From JBKPDV01 sp046728075 (GTDB taxonomy: Bacteria > Acidobacteriota > Thermoanaerobaculia > UBA5066 > Gp7-AA6), in the NCBI GenBank assembly GCA_046728075.1, contig JBKPDV010000128.1, forward strand, positions 1 to 45,784: DNA of 45,784 bases, in the 5' to 3' direction. Shown piece after piece: positions 1-7,936 of the stretch. How positions within the stretch are numbered: position 1 is the first letter of the stretch; the number at the start of each line of letters is the position of its first letter. A program made the position numbers and the translations under genes. The notes under the pieces are model-generated. The model ran no database searches. It was not told the DNA's origin and saw only the letters and a program-made list of their open reading frames with translations.

Positions 1-1
1 G

Positions 2-163
<162 letters not shown>

Positions 164-199
164 TCATGCTGATTGTTTCTCGCCATGGGATGGTGCGCA

Positions 200-238
200 G
201 CGGCCGTTTACTCCCTATCGGCCGCGTCGAGCGGCCGC
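200..238 (+). promoter_or_regulatory. Alternative hairpins upstream of rpsJ (candidate leader switch)
   Basis: Three copies of a 7-nt GC block occur between tuf and rpsJ: GCGGCCG at 200-206, CGGCCGC at 219-225 and GCGGCCG at 231-237. Block 2 can pair perfectly with block 1 (12-nt loop) or with block 3 (5-nt loop), so the two stems exclude each other. The second stem ends a few bases before the rpsJ ribosome binding site (gagg, about 243-246). The pairing is seen; a regulatory role, for example S10-operon autoregulation, is inferred. Confidence 0.4.
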
Positions 239-251
239 TTCAGAGGCCTCA

Positions 252-569
252 ATGAAAAACGACAAGATCCGAATTCGCTTGAAGGCCTTCGACTACCGGA
301 TTCTCGATCAATCCGCGACGGAGATCGTGGATACGGCGCGCCGGACGGGAGCCAAGGTCTCCGGACCCATCCCCCTGCCGACGGCGATCGCGCGGTACAC
401 GGTCAACCGCTCGCCCCACATCGACAAGAAGTCCCGCGAGCAGTTCGAGATGCGGACGCACAAGAGGTTGCTCGACATTCTGGAGCCGACTTCGCAGACC
501 GTCGACGCGCTCATGAAGCTGGAGCTGCCAGTCGGCGTGGATGTCGAGATCAAGGCGTTTGGGAAATAG
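252..569 (+). CDS. rpsJ: 30S ribosomal protein S10
   Basis: Small-subunit protein S10 (105 aa), also the NusE partner in antitermination. The start is set at the ATG at 252, which gives the family-typical MKNDKIRIRLKAFDYRILDQ; an open frame runs further upstream but is not S10-like. The signature GPIPLPT and the SREQFEMRTHKRLLDI segment are present. Length is normal. It follows tuf and opens the S10 cluster. A gagg motif lies about 6 nt before the start. Confidence 0.98.
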   Translation: MKNDKIRIRLKAFDYRILDQSATEIVDTARRTGAKVSGPIPLPTAIARYTVNRSPHIDKKSREQFEMRTHKRLLDILEPTSQTVDALMKLELPVGVDVEIKAFGK

Positions 570-584
570 CGAGCGTAGCGAGCA
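567..584. repeat. Two 9-nt words (TAGCGAGCG, TAGCGAGCA)
   Basis: Two tandem 9-nt words span 567-575 and 576-584. The first TAG is the rpsJ stop codon and the second word ends 4 nt before the rplC ATG, so the spacer between the two genes consists almost entirely of this duplication. No Shine-Dalgarno motif is visible for rplC. Confidence 0.6.
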
Positions 585-588
585 AGCA

Positions 589-1239
589 ATGGCCGTACAC
601 GGAATCATCGGCAGAAAAGTGGGCATGACCCAGATCTTCCTCTCGGACGGAGCAGCCGTGCCGGTCACGGTCGTGCGGGCCGGGCCCTGTCTCGTCGTTC
701 AGAGGAAGAGTCCCGAAAAGGACGGCTATGAGGCCGTGCAGATCGGGCTCGTCGAGTCGCGGCCCGACAGGGGAGCCAATAGCGCCGGGAAGGGCCGGTT
801 CGAAAAAGCAGGGGTTGCCCCGATGCGCACGTTAGCCGAGGTTCGCCTCGACTCGGGCGACGACCTGAAGCCGGGAGACAAGGTGCTCTGTTCCACTTTC
901 CAGGAGCAGGACCACGTCGACGTCGTCGGGCTTTCGAAGGGGAAGGGCTTTGCGGGCGTCGTCCGCCGCCACCATTTCCGGGGAGGGGTCGCGACGCACG
1001 GTTCCATGTTTCACCGGTTGCCCGGCTCGATCGGGCCTTCCGCCTTTCCGTCCCGCGTCTACCCGGGCACCCGATCCTCGGGCCGCCTTGGTGGCCGCCA
1101 GGCGACATCCAAGAACCTGATCGTCTTGCGCGTGGATCCTGAGAAGAACCTCCTGTACATCAAGGGGGCAGTCCCGGGGGCCCGCAACTCCATTCTCAAG
1201 ATCGTCCGTTCTTCCTTTGCCCGAGCTGCGGCGCGCTGA
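589..1239 (+). CDS. rplC: 50S ribosomal protein L3
   Basis: Large-subunit protein L3 (216 aa), an early assembly protein near the peptidyl transferase centre. The start at 589 gives MAVHGIIGRKVGMTQIF, the classic L3 N-terminus; the frame is open upstream but not conserved there. The loop region KGKGFAGVVRRHHFRGG followed by ATHGS and RLPGSIG is typical. No clear ribosome binding site precedes it; the spacer is a 9-nt tandem repeat, so coupling to rpsJ translation is likely (inference). Length is in the normal range. Confidence 0.97.
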   Translation: MAVHGIIGRKVGMTQIFLSDGAAVPVTVVRAGPCLVVQRKSPEKDGYEAVQIGLVESRPDRGANSAGKGRFEKAGVAPMRTLAEVRLDSGDDLKPGDKVLCSTFQEQDHVDVVGLSKGKGFAGVVRRHHFRGGVATHGSMFHRLPGSIGPSAFPSRVYPGTRSSGRLGGRQATSKNLIVLRVDPEKNLLYIKGAVPGARNSILKIVRSSFARAAAR

Positions 1240-1245
1240 GGACCG

Positions 1246-1881
1246 ATGAGCACGCTACCGATTCTCAACTGGAACAAGGAACAGGTCGGGGAGGTCCGCC
1301 TTCCTGACGAGATCTTCGACTATCCCTATCGCCGCCACCTGGTGTGGGAGGTCGTCAAGGCCTATCGGGCCGGGCTGCGGCGCGGAACGCACAAGACGAA
1401 GGTGCGGTCGGAAGTGTCCGGTTCCGGCAGGAAGCCGTTCAAGCAGAAGGGGACCGGCCGCGCACGCCAGGGGGGCAGCCGTCCGCCGATTCACCGACAT
1501 GGCGGAATCGCCCACGGCCCGAGACCCCGCTCCTATGCCCAGGCGGTCTCGGTCGGCGAGAAAAAGAACGCCTTGAAAGCCGTTCTCTCTCAGCGCGTCC
1601 GCGAGCAGCGGCTTCTCGTGGTGGATCGGATGGAGCTCGAAAGCCATCGGACTCGCGATCTGAAGTCGGCCCTGGGCGGTCTCGGCATTTCCGGGAAAGC
1701 CCTCTTCGTCGACGCTGACGCAAGGGACAACGCCAACTTCACGCGGGCCTCCCGCAATGTGGCGGACTGGAAGCTCGTGGATCCGCTGGCGATCAACGTG
1801 TACGACGTGATGAGCCACGGCACGCTTGTGCTCTCGCAGAGCGCCCTGTCGCGCGTGGTCGATGCGCTCGGAGAGAAGTGA
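1246..1881 (+). CDS. rplD: 50S ribosomal protein L4
   Basis: Large-subunit protein L4 (211 aa), which lines the exit tunnel and in some bacteria represses its own S10 operon. The central conserved block is present: KPFKQKGTGRARQGG followed by GGIAHGPRPRSY. It begins 6 nt after rplC with a gagga ribosome binding site overlapping the rplC stop, and its stop TGA overlaps the rplW start ATG by one base. Length and order are normal. Confidence 0.97.
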   Translation: MSTLPILNWNKEQVGEVRLPDEIFDYPYRRHLVWEVVKAYRAGLRRGTHKTKVRSEVSGSGRKPFKQKGTGRARQGGSRPPIHRHGGIAHGPRPRSYAQAVSVGEKKNALKAVLSQRVREQRLLVVDRMELESHRTRDLKSALGGLGISGKALFVDADARDNANFTRASRNVADWKLVDPLAINVYDVMSHGTLVLSQSALSRVVDALGEK

Positions 1882-2168
1882 TGGAACCGCAACAGGTCAT
1901 TCGCCGCCCCCTGATCACCGAGAAGTCCACTCGGTTGAAGGAAGCTTCCAACACCATTTGCTTCGAGGTCGCGCGCAACGCGAACAAGATCGAGATCGCC
2001 CGGGCCGTGTCCACGCTCTTCGGCGTCAAGGTCGCGGACGTGCGGGTGTCCAACCGCAAGGGGAAGTGGAAGCGCATGGGGCGGTTTCTCGGGCAGCGCA
2101 AGGACTGGAAGAAAGCGTACGTTCGCCTGGCCCCGGATCAGAAGATCGAGTTTTTCGAGGGAGTCTGA
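1881..2168 (+). CDS. rplW: 50S ribosomal protein L23
   Basis: Large-subunit protein L23 (95 aa), at the tunnel exit where trigger factor and SRP dock. The N-terminus MEPQQVIRRPLITEKSTRL matches the family, as does FGVKVADVRVSN. The ATG at 1881 overlaps the rplD stop as TGATG; a GTG three bases earlier is open but unneeded. It precedes rplB by 4 nt. Confidence 0.96.
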   Translation: MEPQQVIRRPLITEKSTRLKEASNTICFEVARNANKIEIARAVSTLFGVKVADVRVSNRKGKWKRMGRFLGQRKDWKKAYVRLAPDQKIEFFEGV

Positions 2169-2172
2169 CCCC

Positions 2173-3003
2173 ATGCCAGTCAAAAAACTCAAGCCGACCT
2201 CCGCGGGAACGCGCTTTCAGACGAAGCTCGATTTTTCCGATCTCGCGAGCAAGCGTCCCGAGAAATCGCTCACCGCCGGCCTCCGGTCGACCGGCGGCCG
2301 CAACAATCAGGGACGGCAGACGAGCCGTTTCATGGGCGGAGGCCACAAGCGGCTCTATCGGATCATCGACTTTCGTCGCGATAAAACCGGCATCCCGGCG
2401 ACCGTCGCCGCCATCGAGTACGACCCGAACCGCACCGCGCGGATCGCGCTCTTGCACTACTTGGATGGAGAAAAGCGCTACATCCTGGCGCCGAACGGCC
2501 TGCGGGTCGGCTCCAAGGTGATGTCGGGACCGGCGGCGGACATCCTGCCCGGCAACGCTCTGCCGCTCAAGGGTATCCCGCTCGGCACGACGATCCACAA
2601 CATCGAGTTGAAGCGCGGGGGAGGCGGGCAGCTCGTACGCTCTGCGGGAGCGTCTGCTCAGCTGATGGCGAAAGAGGGCGACTACGCTCAGATTCGTCTT
2701 CCTTCCGGCGAGGTTCGCGAGGTCTCCATCGAGTGTTACGCGACGATCGGCCAGGTGGGCAACCTCGAGCACGAGAACGTCTCGATCGGCAAGGCGGGCC
2801 GAAACCGCTGGCTGGGATGGCGCCCGCACAACCGGGGGGTTTCGATGAACCCGGTCGATCACCCGATGGGCGGCGGCGAAGGAAAGACCTCCGGCGGCCG
2901 GCATCCGACCTCCCCCTGGGGATGGAAGACGAAGGGAATGAAGACCCGAAACAACAAGCGGACCGATGGTTTCATCATCCGCCGGCGCAAGTCGAAGGCT
3001 TAG
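2173..3003 (+). CDS. rplB: 50S ribosomal protein L2
   Basis: Large-subunit protein L2 (276 aa), a core protein needed for subunit association and peptidyl transfer. The RRDKTGIPATVAAIEYDPNR region and the C-terminal signature MNPVDHPMGGGEGK, containing the conserved His near the active centre, are intact. Length is normal. The start is the ATG just after the rplW stop, with a gaggg motif upstream. Confidence 0.98.
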   Translation: MPVKKLKPTSAGTRFQTKLDFSDLASKRPEKSLTAGLRSTGGRNNQGRQTSRFMGGGHKRLYRIIDFRRDKTGIPATVAAIEYDPNRTARIALLHYLDGEKRYILAPNGLRVGSKVMSGPAADILPGNALPLKGIPLGTTIHNIELKRGGGGQLVRSAGASAQLMAKEGDYAQIRLPSGEVREVSIECYATIGQVGNLEHENVSIGKAGRNRWLGWRPHNRGVSMNPVDHPMGGGEGKTSGGRHPTSPWGWKTKGMKTRNNKRTDGFIIRRRKSKA

Positions 3004-3014
3004 GCGAGGACCAG

Positions 3015-3371
3015 ATGACGCGTTCCGTAAAGAAGGGCCCGTTCGTGGACGATCACCTGACCAAGAAGGTGGCTGCGTTGAACGCCACCCGGGAGAAGAA
3101 GGTGGTCAAGACGTGGTCGCGCCGTTCGACGGTCGTGCCCGACATGGTCGGCCACACGATCGCCGTTCATAACGGCCGGAAGTTCATTCCGGTGTACATC
3201 GCCGAGAACATGGTCGGGCACAAGCTCGGTGAGTTCTCCCCCACGCGGATTTTCAAGGGGCACAGCGGCAAGAAGGCGGCCGAGGCGGGGGCAGCGGTGG
3301 CGCCGGGCGCCGTTCGGACCGCTCCCGGTGCGGCCCCCGCGGCGGCCGCTCCTGCGGCTCCGAAGGGATAA
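3015..3371 (+). CDS. rpsS: 30S ribosomal protein S19 with Ala/Pro-rich tail
   Basis: Small-subunit protein S19 (118 aa), located in the head where it contacts S13. The ATG at 3015, preceded by gagga, gives MTRSVKKGPFVDDHL; GEFSPTRIFKGHSGKK marks the end of the normal fold at about residue 88. The remaining 30 residues are almost only Ala, Pro, Gly and Val with two Arg/Thr spots, which is unusual because most S19 proteins end near residue 92. The tail is probably unstructured; its role is unknown. Confidence 0.96.
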   Translation: MTRSVKKGPFVDDHLTKKVAALNATREKKVVKTWSRRSTVVPDMVGHTIAVHNGRKFIPVYIAENMVGHKLGEFSPTRIFKGHSGKKAAEAGAAVAPGAVRTAPGAAPAAAAPAAPKG

Positions 3372-3380
3372 GGCAGCGAG

Positions 3381-3731
3381 ATGAAAGCGACAGCGACTCT
3401 GCGGTACATGAAGGGCTCCGCGCAGAAGATACGGCTCGTGGCCGACCTCGTGCGCGGCAAGGCGGTCAACGACGCCGTGGCGATCCTGCGCAACACACCC
3501 AAGGTCGCCGCACGGGACATCCTGAAGACTTTGAAGTCGGCCGTGGCCAACGCGGAACAGAAACAGGCCCACCTGGACGTCGACGACCTCGTCGTTCGGA
3601 AGATCTTTGTCGACAAAGGACCGCAGGAGAAGCGTGTTCGTCCGGCGCCGATGGGACGCGCGTATCAAGTCCTGCACCGCAAGAGCCATTTGACGATCGA
3701 ACTCTCGGACTCCGCCGAGGCGAAGGGGTAA
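3381..3731 (+). CDS. rplV: 50S ribosomal protein L22
   Basis: Large-subunit protein L22 (116 aa), whose hairpin reaches into the exit tunnel. MKATATLRYMKGSAQKIRLV and the hairpin/C-terminal motif RVRPAPMGRAYQVLHRKSHL identify it. Length is normal. It lies 9 nt after rpsS and 3 nt before rpsC. Confidence 0.97.
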   Translation: MKATATLRYMKGSAQKIRLVADLVRGKAVNDAVAILRNTPKVAARDILKTLKSAVANAEQKQAHLDVDDLVVRKIFVDKGPQEKRVRPAPMGRAYQVLHRKSHLTIELSDSAEAKG

Positions 3732-3734
3732 GCG

Positions 3735-4385
3735 ATGGGCCAGAAGGTTCACCCGTACGGATTCCGGCTCGGTTTCAACCGGACCTGGCATTCTCGCTGG
3801 TTCGCGACGAAGGACTACCAGACCTTCCTCCATGAGGACCTCGCCCTGCGCAAGGAGCTCAAGGGACGGCTTTCTCACGCCGGCGTATCGGAAGTGGATG
3901 TCGAACGGTTTGCCAACAAGCTGAAGGTCAACATCCAGACGTCCCGCCCCGGAATCATCATCGGCAAGCGCGGTGCGGAAGTCGACAAGCTCCGCGATGA
4001 GCTCCAGAGAAGGACCAAGGCGGAGGTCCATATCAACATCATCGAGATCCAGCGGCCGGAGACGGATGCCCAGCTCGTCGCCGAATCGATCGCGCTTCAG
4101 CTCGAGCGCCGCGTGGCCTTTCGCCGGGCGATGAAGAAGGGGATCGAGTCCGCGTTTCGGTTCGGCGCGCAGGGGATCAAGATCCGTTGCGCCGGAAGAT
4201 TGAACGGAGCGGAGATCGCCCGGGCCGAGTGGTATCAGGAGGGGCGCTTGCCGCTCCACACGCTGAAGGCGGATATCGACTACGGCTTCGCCGAAGCGAA
4301 CACGACCTACGGAAAGATCGGCGTGAAGACCTGGATCTATCGCGGCGAACAGCACAAGGCCAAGAACCGCCGCAAGACGGCGTAA
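3735..4385 (+). CDS. rpsC: 30S ribosomal protein S3
   Basis: Small-subunit protein S3 (216 aa) at the mRNA entry site. The start MGQKVHPYGFRLGFNRTWHS is canonical. The KH domain is visible as TSRPGIIIGKRGAEVDKLR, and GRLNGAEIARAEW with the GKIGVKTWIYRGE end completes the protein. It is followed by an unusually long 136-nt spacer filled by a word-repeat element before rplP. Confidence 0.97.
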   Translation: MGQKVHPYGFRLGFNRTWHSRWFATKDYQTFLHEDLALRKELKGRLSHAGVSEVDVERFANKLKVNIQTSRPGIIIGKRGAEVDKLRDELQRRTKAEVHINIIEIQRPETDAQLVAESIALQLERRVAFRRAMKKGIESAFRFGAQGIKIRCAGRLNGAEIARAEWYQEGRLPLHTLKADIDYGFAEANTTYGKIGVKTWIYRGEQHKAKNRRKTA

Positions 4386-4390
4386 GCCAG

Positions 4391-4500
4391 AGGCGAAAGG
4401 CGAACGGCGAAAGGCGAATGGCGAAATACAGGAACGCAGGCGGGGACGGGACGAACGGAGGGCTCACGCCCTTCGCCGTTCGCCCGGCGCCTTTCGCCCG
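4391..4500. repeat. Period-7 mirrored word element E1 (rpsC-rplP spacer)
   Basis: Left arm (4392-4426): five heptads GGCGAAA, GGCGAAC, GGCGAAA, GGCGAAT, GGCGAAA. Right arm (4472-4499): TTCGCCG, TTCGCCC, GGCGCCT, TTCGCCC. A perfect 13-bp pairing joins 4399-4411 with 4472-4484. The element fills most of the 136 nt between two ribosomal protein genes, so it would be transcribed as a hairpin inside the operon. Confidence 0.8.
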
Positions 4501-4521
4501 CGGGCGACGGCGAGCTAACCA

Positions 4522-4947
4522 ATGTTGATGCCCTCGAAAGTCAAATACCGCAAGCAGCAACGCGGGCGGATGCGGGGAAAGGCGACCCGCGGATCGAACC
4601 TGGCGTTCGGCGACATGGGCCTCCAGATCCTGGAGCCCGGCTGGATCACCGCGCGCCAGATCGAGGCGGCGCGCATTGCGATGACACGCGCGGTCAAGCG
4701 CGGCGGAAAGATCTGGATCCGTATCTTTCCCGACAAGCCCTACACCAAGAAGCCGGCCGAAACCCGCATGGGCAAAGGCAAGGGCGCGCCGGAGGGCTGG
4801 GTCGCCGTGGTCAAGCCGGGGCGGATTCTCTATGAGATGGAGGGGGTCGATCTGGCGACGGCCCGGGAGGCGCTCTCCCTGGCTGCGGACAAGATCGGAC
4901 TGAAGACGCGCTTCGTCACGCGCCAATCCGAGATGGAGTTCCGATGA
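4522..4947 (+). CDS. rplP: 50S ribosomal protein L16
   Basis: Large-subunit protein L16 (141 aa), which binds near the A-site tRNA elbow. MLMPSKVKYRKQQRGRM aligns with the usual N-terminus (family members start ML-P-), so the ATG at 4522 is preferred over the one at 4528. RMGKGKGAPEGWVAVVKPGR is the signature region. Its stop overlaps the rpmC start as ATGA. Confidence 0.97.
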   Translation: MLMPSKVKYRKQQRGRMRGKATRGSNLAFGDMGLQILEPGWITARQIEAARIAMTRAVKRGGKIWIRIFPDKPYTKKPAETRMGKGKGAPEGWVAVVKPGRILYEMEGVDLATAREALSLAADKIGLKTRFVTRQSEMEFR

Positions 4948-5153
4948 AGAAGAAGGAACGCGAGACATTGGCCCAGCAGGGGGAGCCGGAGCTCGCCGAA
5001 AAGCTCAAAGGGTTGAAAGAAGCGGCCTGGAAGCTGCGCCTCCAGAAGGCCACGGGGCAGCTGGAGAATCCCAGCCGCCTGAAGGTGCTGCGCCGGGACA
5101 TGGCCCGAGTCAAAACTTATCAGCGAGCCCTCGAGCTCGCGGAGAAACGCTGA
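4944..5153 (+). CDS. rpmC: 50S ribosomal protein L29
   Basis: Small two-helix protein L29 (69 aa) beside L23 at the tunnel exit. LKGLKEAAWKLRLQKATGQL followed by NPSRLKVLRRDMARVKT is the family pattern. The start overlaps the rplP stop by 4 nt and its own stop overlaps the rpsQ start by one base, so all three are probably translationally coupled. Confidence 0.95.
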   Translation: MKKKERETLAQQGEPELAEKLKGLKEAAWKLRLQKATGQLENPSRLKVLRRDMARVKTYQRALELAEKR

Positions 5154-5431
5154 TGGAGCAACCGAAGGAGGCGGCCGCGGCTCGTCCTCGACAGACGAAG
5201 GTGGGCCGTGTGGTTTCGGACAAGATGACCAAGACGATCATCGTCGAGGTGGAGCGCCGCGTCCAGGAGGCCCGCTACCAGCGGACGATCAAGCGGACCA
5301 GCCGCTTTCACGCCCACGACGAAGAGCGAACGGCAAAGGTCGGGGACCGCGTTCGGATCGAAGAGACGCGCCCGCTCTCGAAGTTGAAGAGATGGCGGTT
5401 GAGGGAAATCCTCGTGAAGGCGGAAGGGTAA
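5153..5431 (+). CDS. rpsQ: 30S ribosomal protein S17
   Basis: Small-subunit protein S17 (92 aa), an OB-fold rRNA-binding protein. GRVVSDKMTKTIIVEVERR and the closing block RVRIEETRPLSKLKRWRL are characteristic. A short Ala/Glu-rich N-terminal stretch of about 14 residues precedes the core fold. It ends the S10-type cluster; rplN follows after 34 nt. Confidence 0.96.
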   Translation: MEQPKEAAAARPRQTKVGRVVSDKMTKTIIVEVERRVQEARYQRTIKRTSRFHAHDEERTAKVGDRVRIEETRPLSKLKRWRLREILVKAEG

Positions 5432-5465
5432 TGAGCACGACGGTTGAGCGCGACGGAGCCGCGAC

Positions 5466-5843
5466 ATGATCCAGATGGGCACCATTCTCGAGGTCGCCGA
5501 CAACTCCGGCGCGCGGCGGATTGCCTGCATCCGGATGCGCGGCGGCTCGGCTGGCCGTTATGCGGGTCTTGGAGACGTGATCACGGCTTCGGTCAAAGAG
5601 GCGGCTCCCGACTCACCCTTTGTCGAGAAGCACGGCAAACGGGTCGTTCGGGCGGTCATCGTTCGAACGCGGCGCAACCACCGGCGGCGCGACGGGTCCT
5701 ACATTCGGTTCGACGACAACGCCGCCGTGCTCATCTCCAACGAGGGGGAGCCGGTCGGCACGCGCGTTTTTGGCCCGGTCGCCCGTGAGCTGCGCGAGAA
5801 GAAGTTCATGAAAATCATTTCGCTCGCTCCGGAAGTGCTGTGA
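5466..5843 (+). CDS. rplN: 50S ribosomal protein L14
   Basis: Large-subunit protein L14 (125 aa) at the intersubunit face. MIQMGTILEVADNSGARR is the classic start. RTRRNHRRRDGSYIRFDDNA and GTRVFGPVARELREKKFMKI follow, and length is normal. A ggag motif sits about 9 nt upstream. The stop overlaps the rplX ATG by one base. Confidence 0.97.
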   Translation: MIQMGTILEVADNSGARRIACIRMRGGSAGRYAGLGDVITASVKEAAPDSPFVEKHGKRVVRAVIVRTRRNHRRRDGSYIRFDDNAAVLISNEGEPVGTRVFGPVARELREKKFMKIISLAPEVL

Positions 5844-6169
5844 TGAAGAACAAGACGAAGCTCAAGAAGAACGACCTCGTGATCGTCATCGCCGGGAAGG
5901 ATCGGGGCCGACAGGGCAAGATCCTGAGGATCCTGCCGGCGAAGGGACGGGCGATCGTGGAGCGCGTCAATCTGATCAAGCGCCACACGCGGCCGAACCC
6001 CTCCAAAAACATTGCCGGGGGGATCTCGGAGAAAGAGGCGCCGATTCACATCTCGAACCTGATGCTGGTCGATCCGGACCGCAACACGCGAACCCGCATC
6101 GGCCGACGCCGGGACAAGGAAGGAAACCCCGAACGTTTCGCGAAAAAGAGCGGAGCGGCGCTCGCCTGA
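5843..6169 (+). CDS. rplX: 50S ribosomal protein L24
   Basis: Large-subunit assembly initiator L24 (108 aa). The KOW motif is visible in NDLVIVIAGKDRGRQGKILR near the N-terminus, followed by IKRHTRPNPSKNIAGGISEK. The ATG at 5843 overlaps the rplN stop; a GTG at 5840 is in frame but unlikely. A 41-nt spacer with heptad repeats separates it from rplE. Confidence 0.96.
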   Translation: MKNKTKLKKNDLVIVIAGKDRGRQGKILRILPAKGRAIVERVNLIKRHTRPNPSKNIAGGISEKEAPIHISNLMLVDPDRNTRTRIGRRRDKEGNPERFAKKSGAALA

Positions 6170-6177
6170 CGGCGGAC

Positions 6178-6205
6178 AACTGAGAACCGAGAATTGAGAC
6201 CTGAA
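6178..6205. repeat. Period-7 word array E2 (rplX-rplE spacer)
   Basis: Four tandem heptads: AACTGAG, AACCGAG, AATTGAG, ACCTGAA. No mirrored right arm is visible. The array fills the rplX-rplE spacer and ends 5 nt before the rplE ATG, which has no good Shine-Dalgarno motif. The AACTGAG word recurs in element E7. Confidence 0.7.
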
Positions 6206-6210
6206 AGCAA

Positions 6211-6753
6211 ATGACAGCCAGATTGAGAGAACAGTACACGAAGGAAGTCGCGCCGGCCCTGCGCAAGGATCTCGGCATCGACAATTCCATGGCCGTGCCG
6301 CGCGTGGAGAAGGTCGTCCTGAACATGGGCCTGGGGGAGGCTGTCGCCAACCCCAAGATCATCGATGGAGCGGTCGACGAGCTCTCGGCCATCGCCGGGC
6401 AGAGGGCCGTCGTCACGAAGGCCAAGAAGGCCATCGCGACTTACAAGCTGCGCGCCGGGATGCCGATCGGCGCCCGCGTGACGCTGCGGGGCGATCGCAT
6501 GTTCGAGTTCCTCGATCGACTCATCAATATCGCGCTGCCGCGCGTGCGCGATTTCCGCGGCGTATCGACAAAGGCGTTCGACGGCCGGGGAAACTACACG
6601 CTCGGAATTCGAGATCACTTCATTTTCCCGGAGATCGATTACTCGAAGACCGACAAGTCCAAAGGCTTGAACGTGACCATCGTGACGACCGCGGGCCGGG
6701 ATGACCGCGCGCGGGCGTTGCTCCAGGCGCTCGGCATGCCGTTCGGAAAATGA
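6211..6753 (+). CDS. rplE: 50S ribosomal protein L5
   Basis: Large-subunit protein L5 (180 aa), which binds 5S rRNA and contacts the P-site tRNA. VPRVEKVVLNMGLGEA, KAKKAIATYKLRAGMPIG and GRGNYTLGIRDHFIFPEI are family signatures; length is normal. The start ATG directly follows a heptad array with only a weak gaaag upstream. Confidence 0.97.
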   Translation: MTARLREQYTKEVAPALRKDLGIDNSMAVPRVEKVVLNMGLGEAVANPKIIDGAVDELSAIAGQRAVVTKAKKAIATYKLRAGMPIGARVTLRGDRMFEFLDRLINIALPRVRDFRGVSTKAFDGRGNYTLGIRDHFIFPEIDYSKTDKSKGLNVTIVTTAGRDDRARALLQALGMPFGK

Positions 6754-6768
6754 GAAGGGGTTAGCAGT

Positions 6769-6954
6769 ATGGCGAGACGGGCGATGATCATCAAGGCGAA
6801 CAGGAAGCCGAAGTTTCCGACGCGTCAGGTCCGGCGATGCCGGGTTTGCGGGCGCGCCCGCAGCGTGTTGCGAAAATTCCAGCTGTGCCGGATCTGTTTC
6901 CGGTCCAACGCCAACGCCGGTTACCTGCCGGGCGTTATCAAAGCGTCCTGGTAG
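6769..6954 (+). CDS. rpsN: 30S ribosomal protein S14, zinc type
   Basis: Short S14 (61 aa) of the zinc-binding type. Two CxxC pairs are visible in CRVCGRARSVLRKFQLCRIC, then FR and GYLPGVIKASW, the standard end. The zinc form is about 61 residues, against about 100 for the zinc-free form. It sits at its standard place between rplE and rpsH. Confidence 0.97.
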   Translation: MARRAMIIKANRKPKFPTRQVRRCRVCGRARSVLRKFQLCRICFRSNANAGYLPGVIKASW

Positions 6955-6963
6955 GAGGGGAAC

Positions 6964-7380
6964 ATGGAGAGAGAAAGCAGCATCGTTACCGGCGATCCGA
7001 TTACGGATCTTCTCAACCGTTTGCGTAACGCGATGACCGCGGGGCACGAGCGCGTCGACATTCCGGCGTCGCGCGTCAAGGAGAACGTCCTTCGGGTGCT
7101 CGCCGAGGAGGGTTATATCGGTCCGTACCGGCGCGTGGAAGAAAAGGGAAGACAGCGGCTGCGCGTCTCCTTGAAATACGATTCGGACGGAGAGCCGATC
7201 GTCAACGGGCTCGAGCGGGTTTCGCGCCCGGGTCGCCGCGTCTATGCCGGTGCTGCCGAGATTCCGCAGGTGCTCGACGGGCTTGGAATGTCGATCGTTT
7301 CAACGTCGAAGGGGATCGTCACCGGCCGTCAAGCGCGCGAGCAACGCCTGGGCGGCGAGATCCTTTGCAACGTCTGGTAG
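6964..7380 (+). CDS. rpsH: 30S ribosomal protein S8
   Basis: Small-subunit protein S8 (138 aa), a primary binder of 16S rRNA; in E. coli it represses the spc operon. DPITDLLNRLRNAM opens the fold. The C-terminus differs slightly from the common form but keeps STSKGIVTGRQAREQRLGGE. A strong ribosome binding site (taggaggg) precedes the ATG at 6964. Confidence 0.97.
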   Translation: MERESSIVTGDPITDLLNRLRNAMTAGHERVDIPASRVKENVLRVLAEEGYIGPYRRVEEKGRQRLRVSLKYDSDGEPIVNGLERVSRPGRRVYAGAAEIPQVLDGLGMSIVSTSKGIVTGRQAREQRLGGEILCNVW

Positions 7381-7391
7381 GAGAGAAGACT

Positions 7392-7934
7392 GTGTCACGT
7401 ATTGGAAAAATGCCGGTTGCCATTCCCAGCGGGGTCGAGGTGCGGGCCGACGGGGAGTTTGTTCGGGTCAAGGGCCCCAAGGGGGAGCTGGCCAATCGAA
7501 TTCCGCCGGGCCTCTCGGTCGCCGTCGAGGGTGGGGAAGTCCGTATCGCCCGTCAGAACGATGAGAAGCAGCAACGGGCGTTTCACGGTCTCCTGCGCAG
7601 CCTCGTCGCCAACTCCGTCAGCGGAGTCACCAAGGGCTTCACTCGCGATCTCGAGATCGTCGGCGTCGGGTACCGCGCGGAGGTCAAAGGGAAATCGGTC
7701 GTCTTTTCGCTCGGATACTCGCATCCGATCCAATTCCCGATTCCGGAAGGGATCTCGATCGCCCTCGATGCGAAGGCGGGAAAGCTGACAGTTTCGGGCG
7801 CCGACCGTCAGAAGGTCGGGCAGACGGCGGCGGAAATTCGAAAATTGCGGATCCCCGATCCCTACAAGGCCAAGGGGATCAAGTACGCGAACGAGGTCAT
7901 CCGCCGCAAGGTCGGAAAGGCGGGCGGCAAGTAA
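7392..7934 (+). CDS. rplF: 50S ribosomal protein L6
   Basis: Large-subunit protein L6 (180 aa) near the GTPase centre. The start is the GTG at 7392, which gives MSRIGKMPVAIPSGVEV and has aggagag upstream; the longer frame from 7365 begins inside rpsH and is not conserved. PDPYKAKGIKYANEVIRRK is the C-terminal signature. Confidence 0.96.
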   Translation: MSRIGKMPVAIPSGVEVRADGEFVRVKGPKGELANRIPPGLSVAVEGGEVRIARQNDEKQQRAFHGLLRSLVANSVSGVTKGFTRDLEIVGVGYRAEVKGKSVVFSLGYSHPIQFPIPEGISIALDAKAGKLTVSGADRQKVGQTAAEIRKLRIPDPYKAKGIKYANEVIRRKVGKAGGK

Positions 7935-7936
7935 TC

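Noticed and set aside
2733..3014. Upstream extension of S19 (and of S10, L3, L15, S17-side frames)
   Set aside because: The frames are open only because of GC bias; conserved N-termini and ribosome binding sites support the shorter forms.
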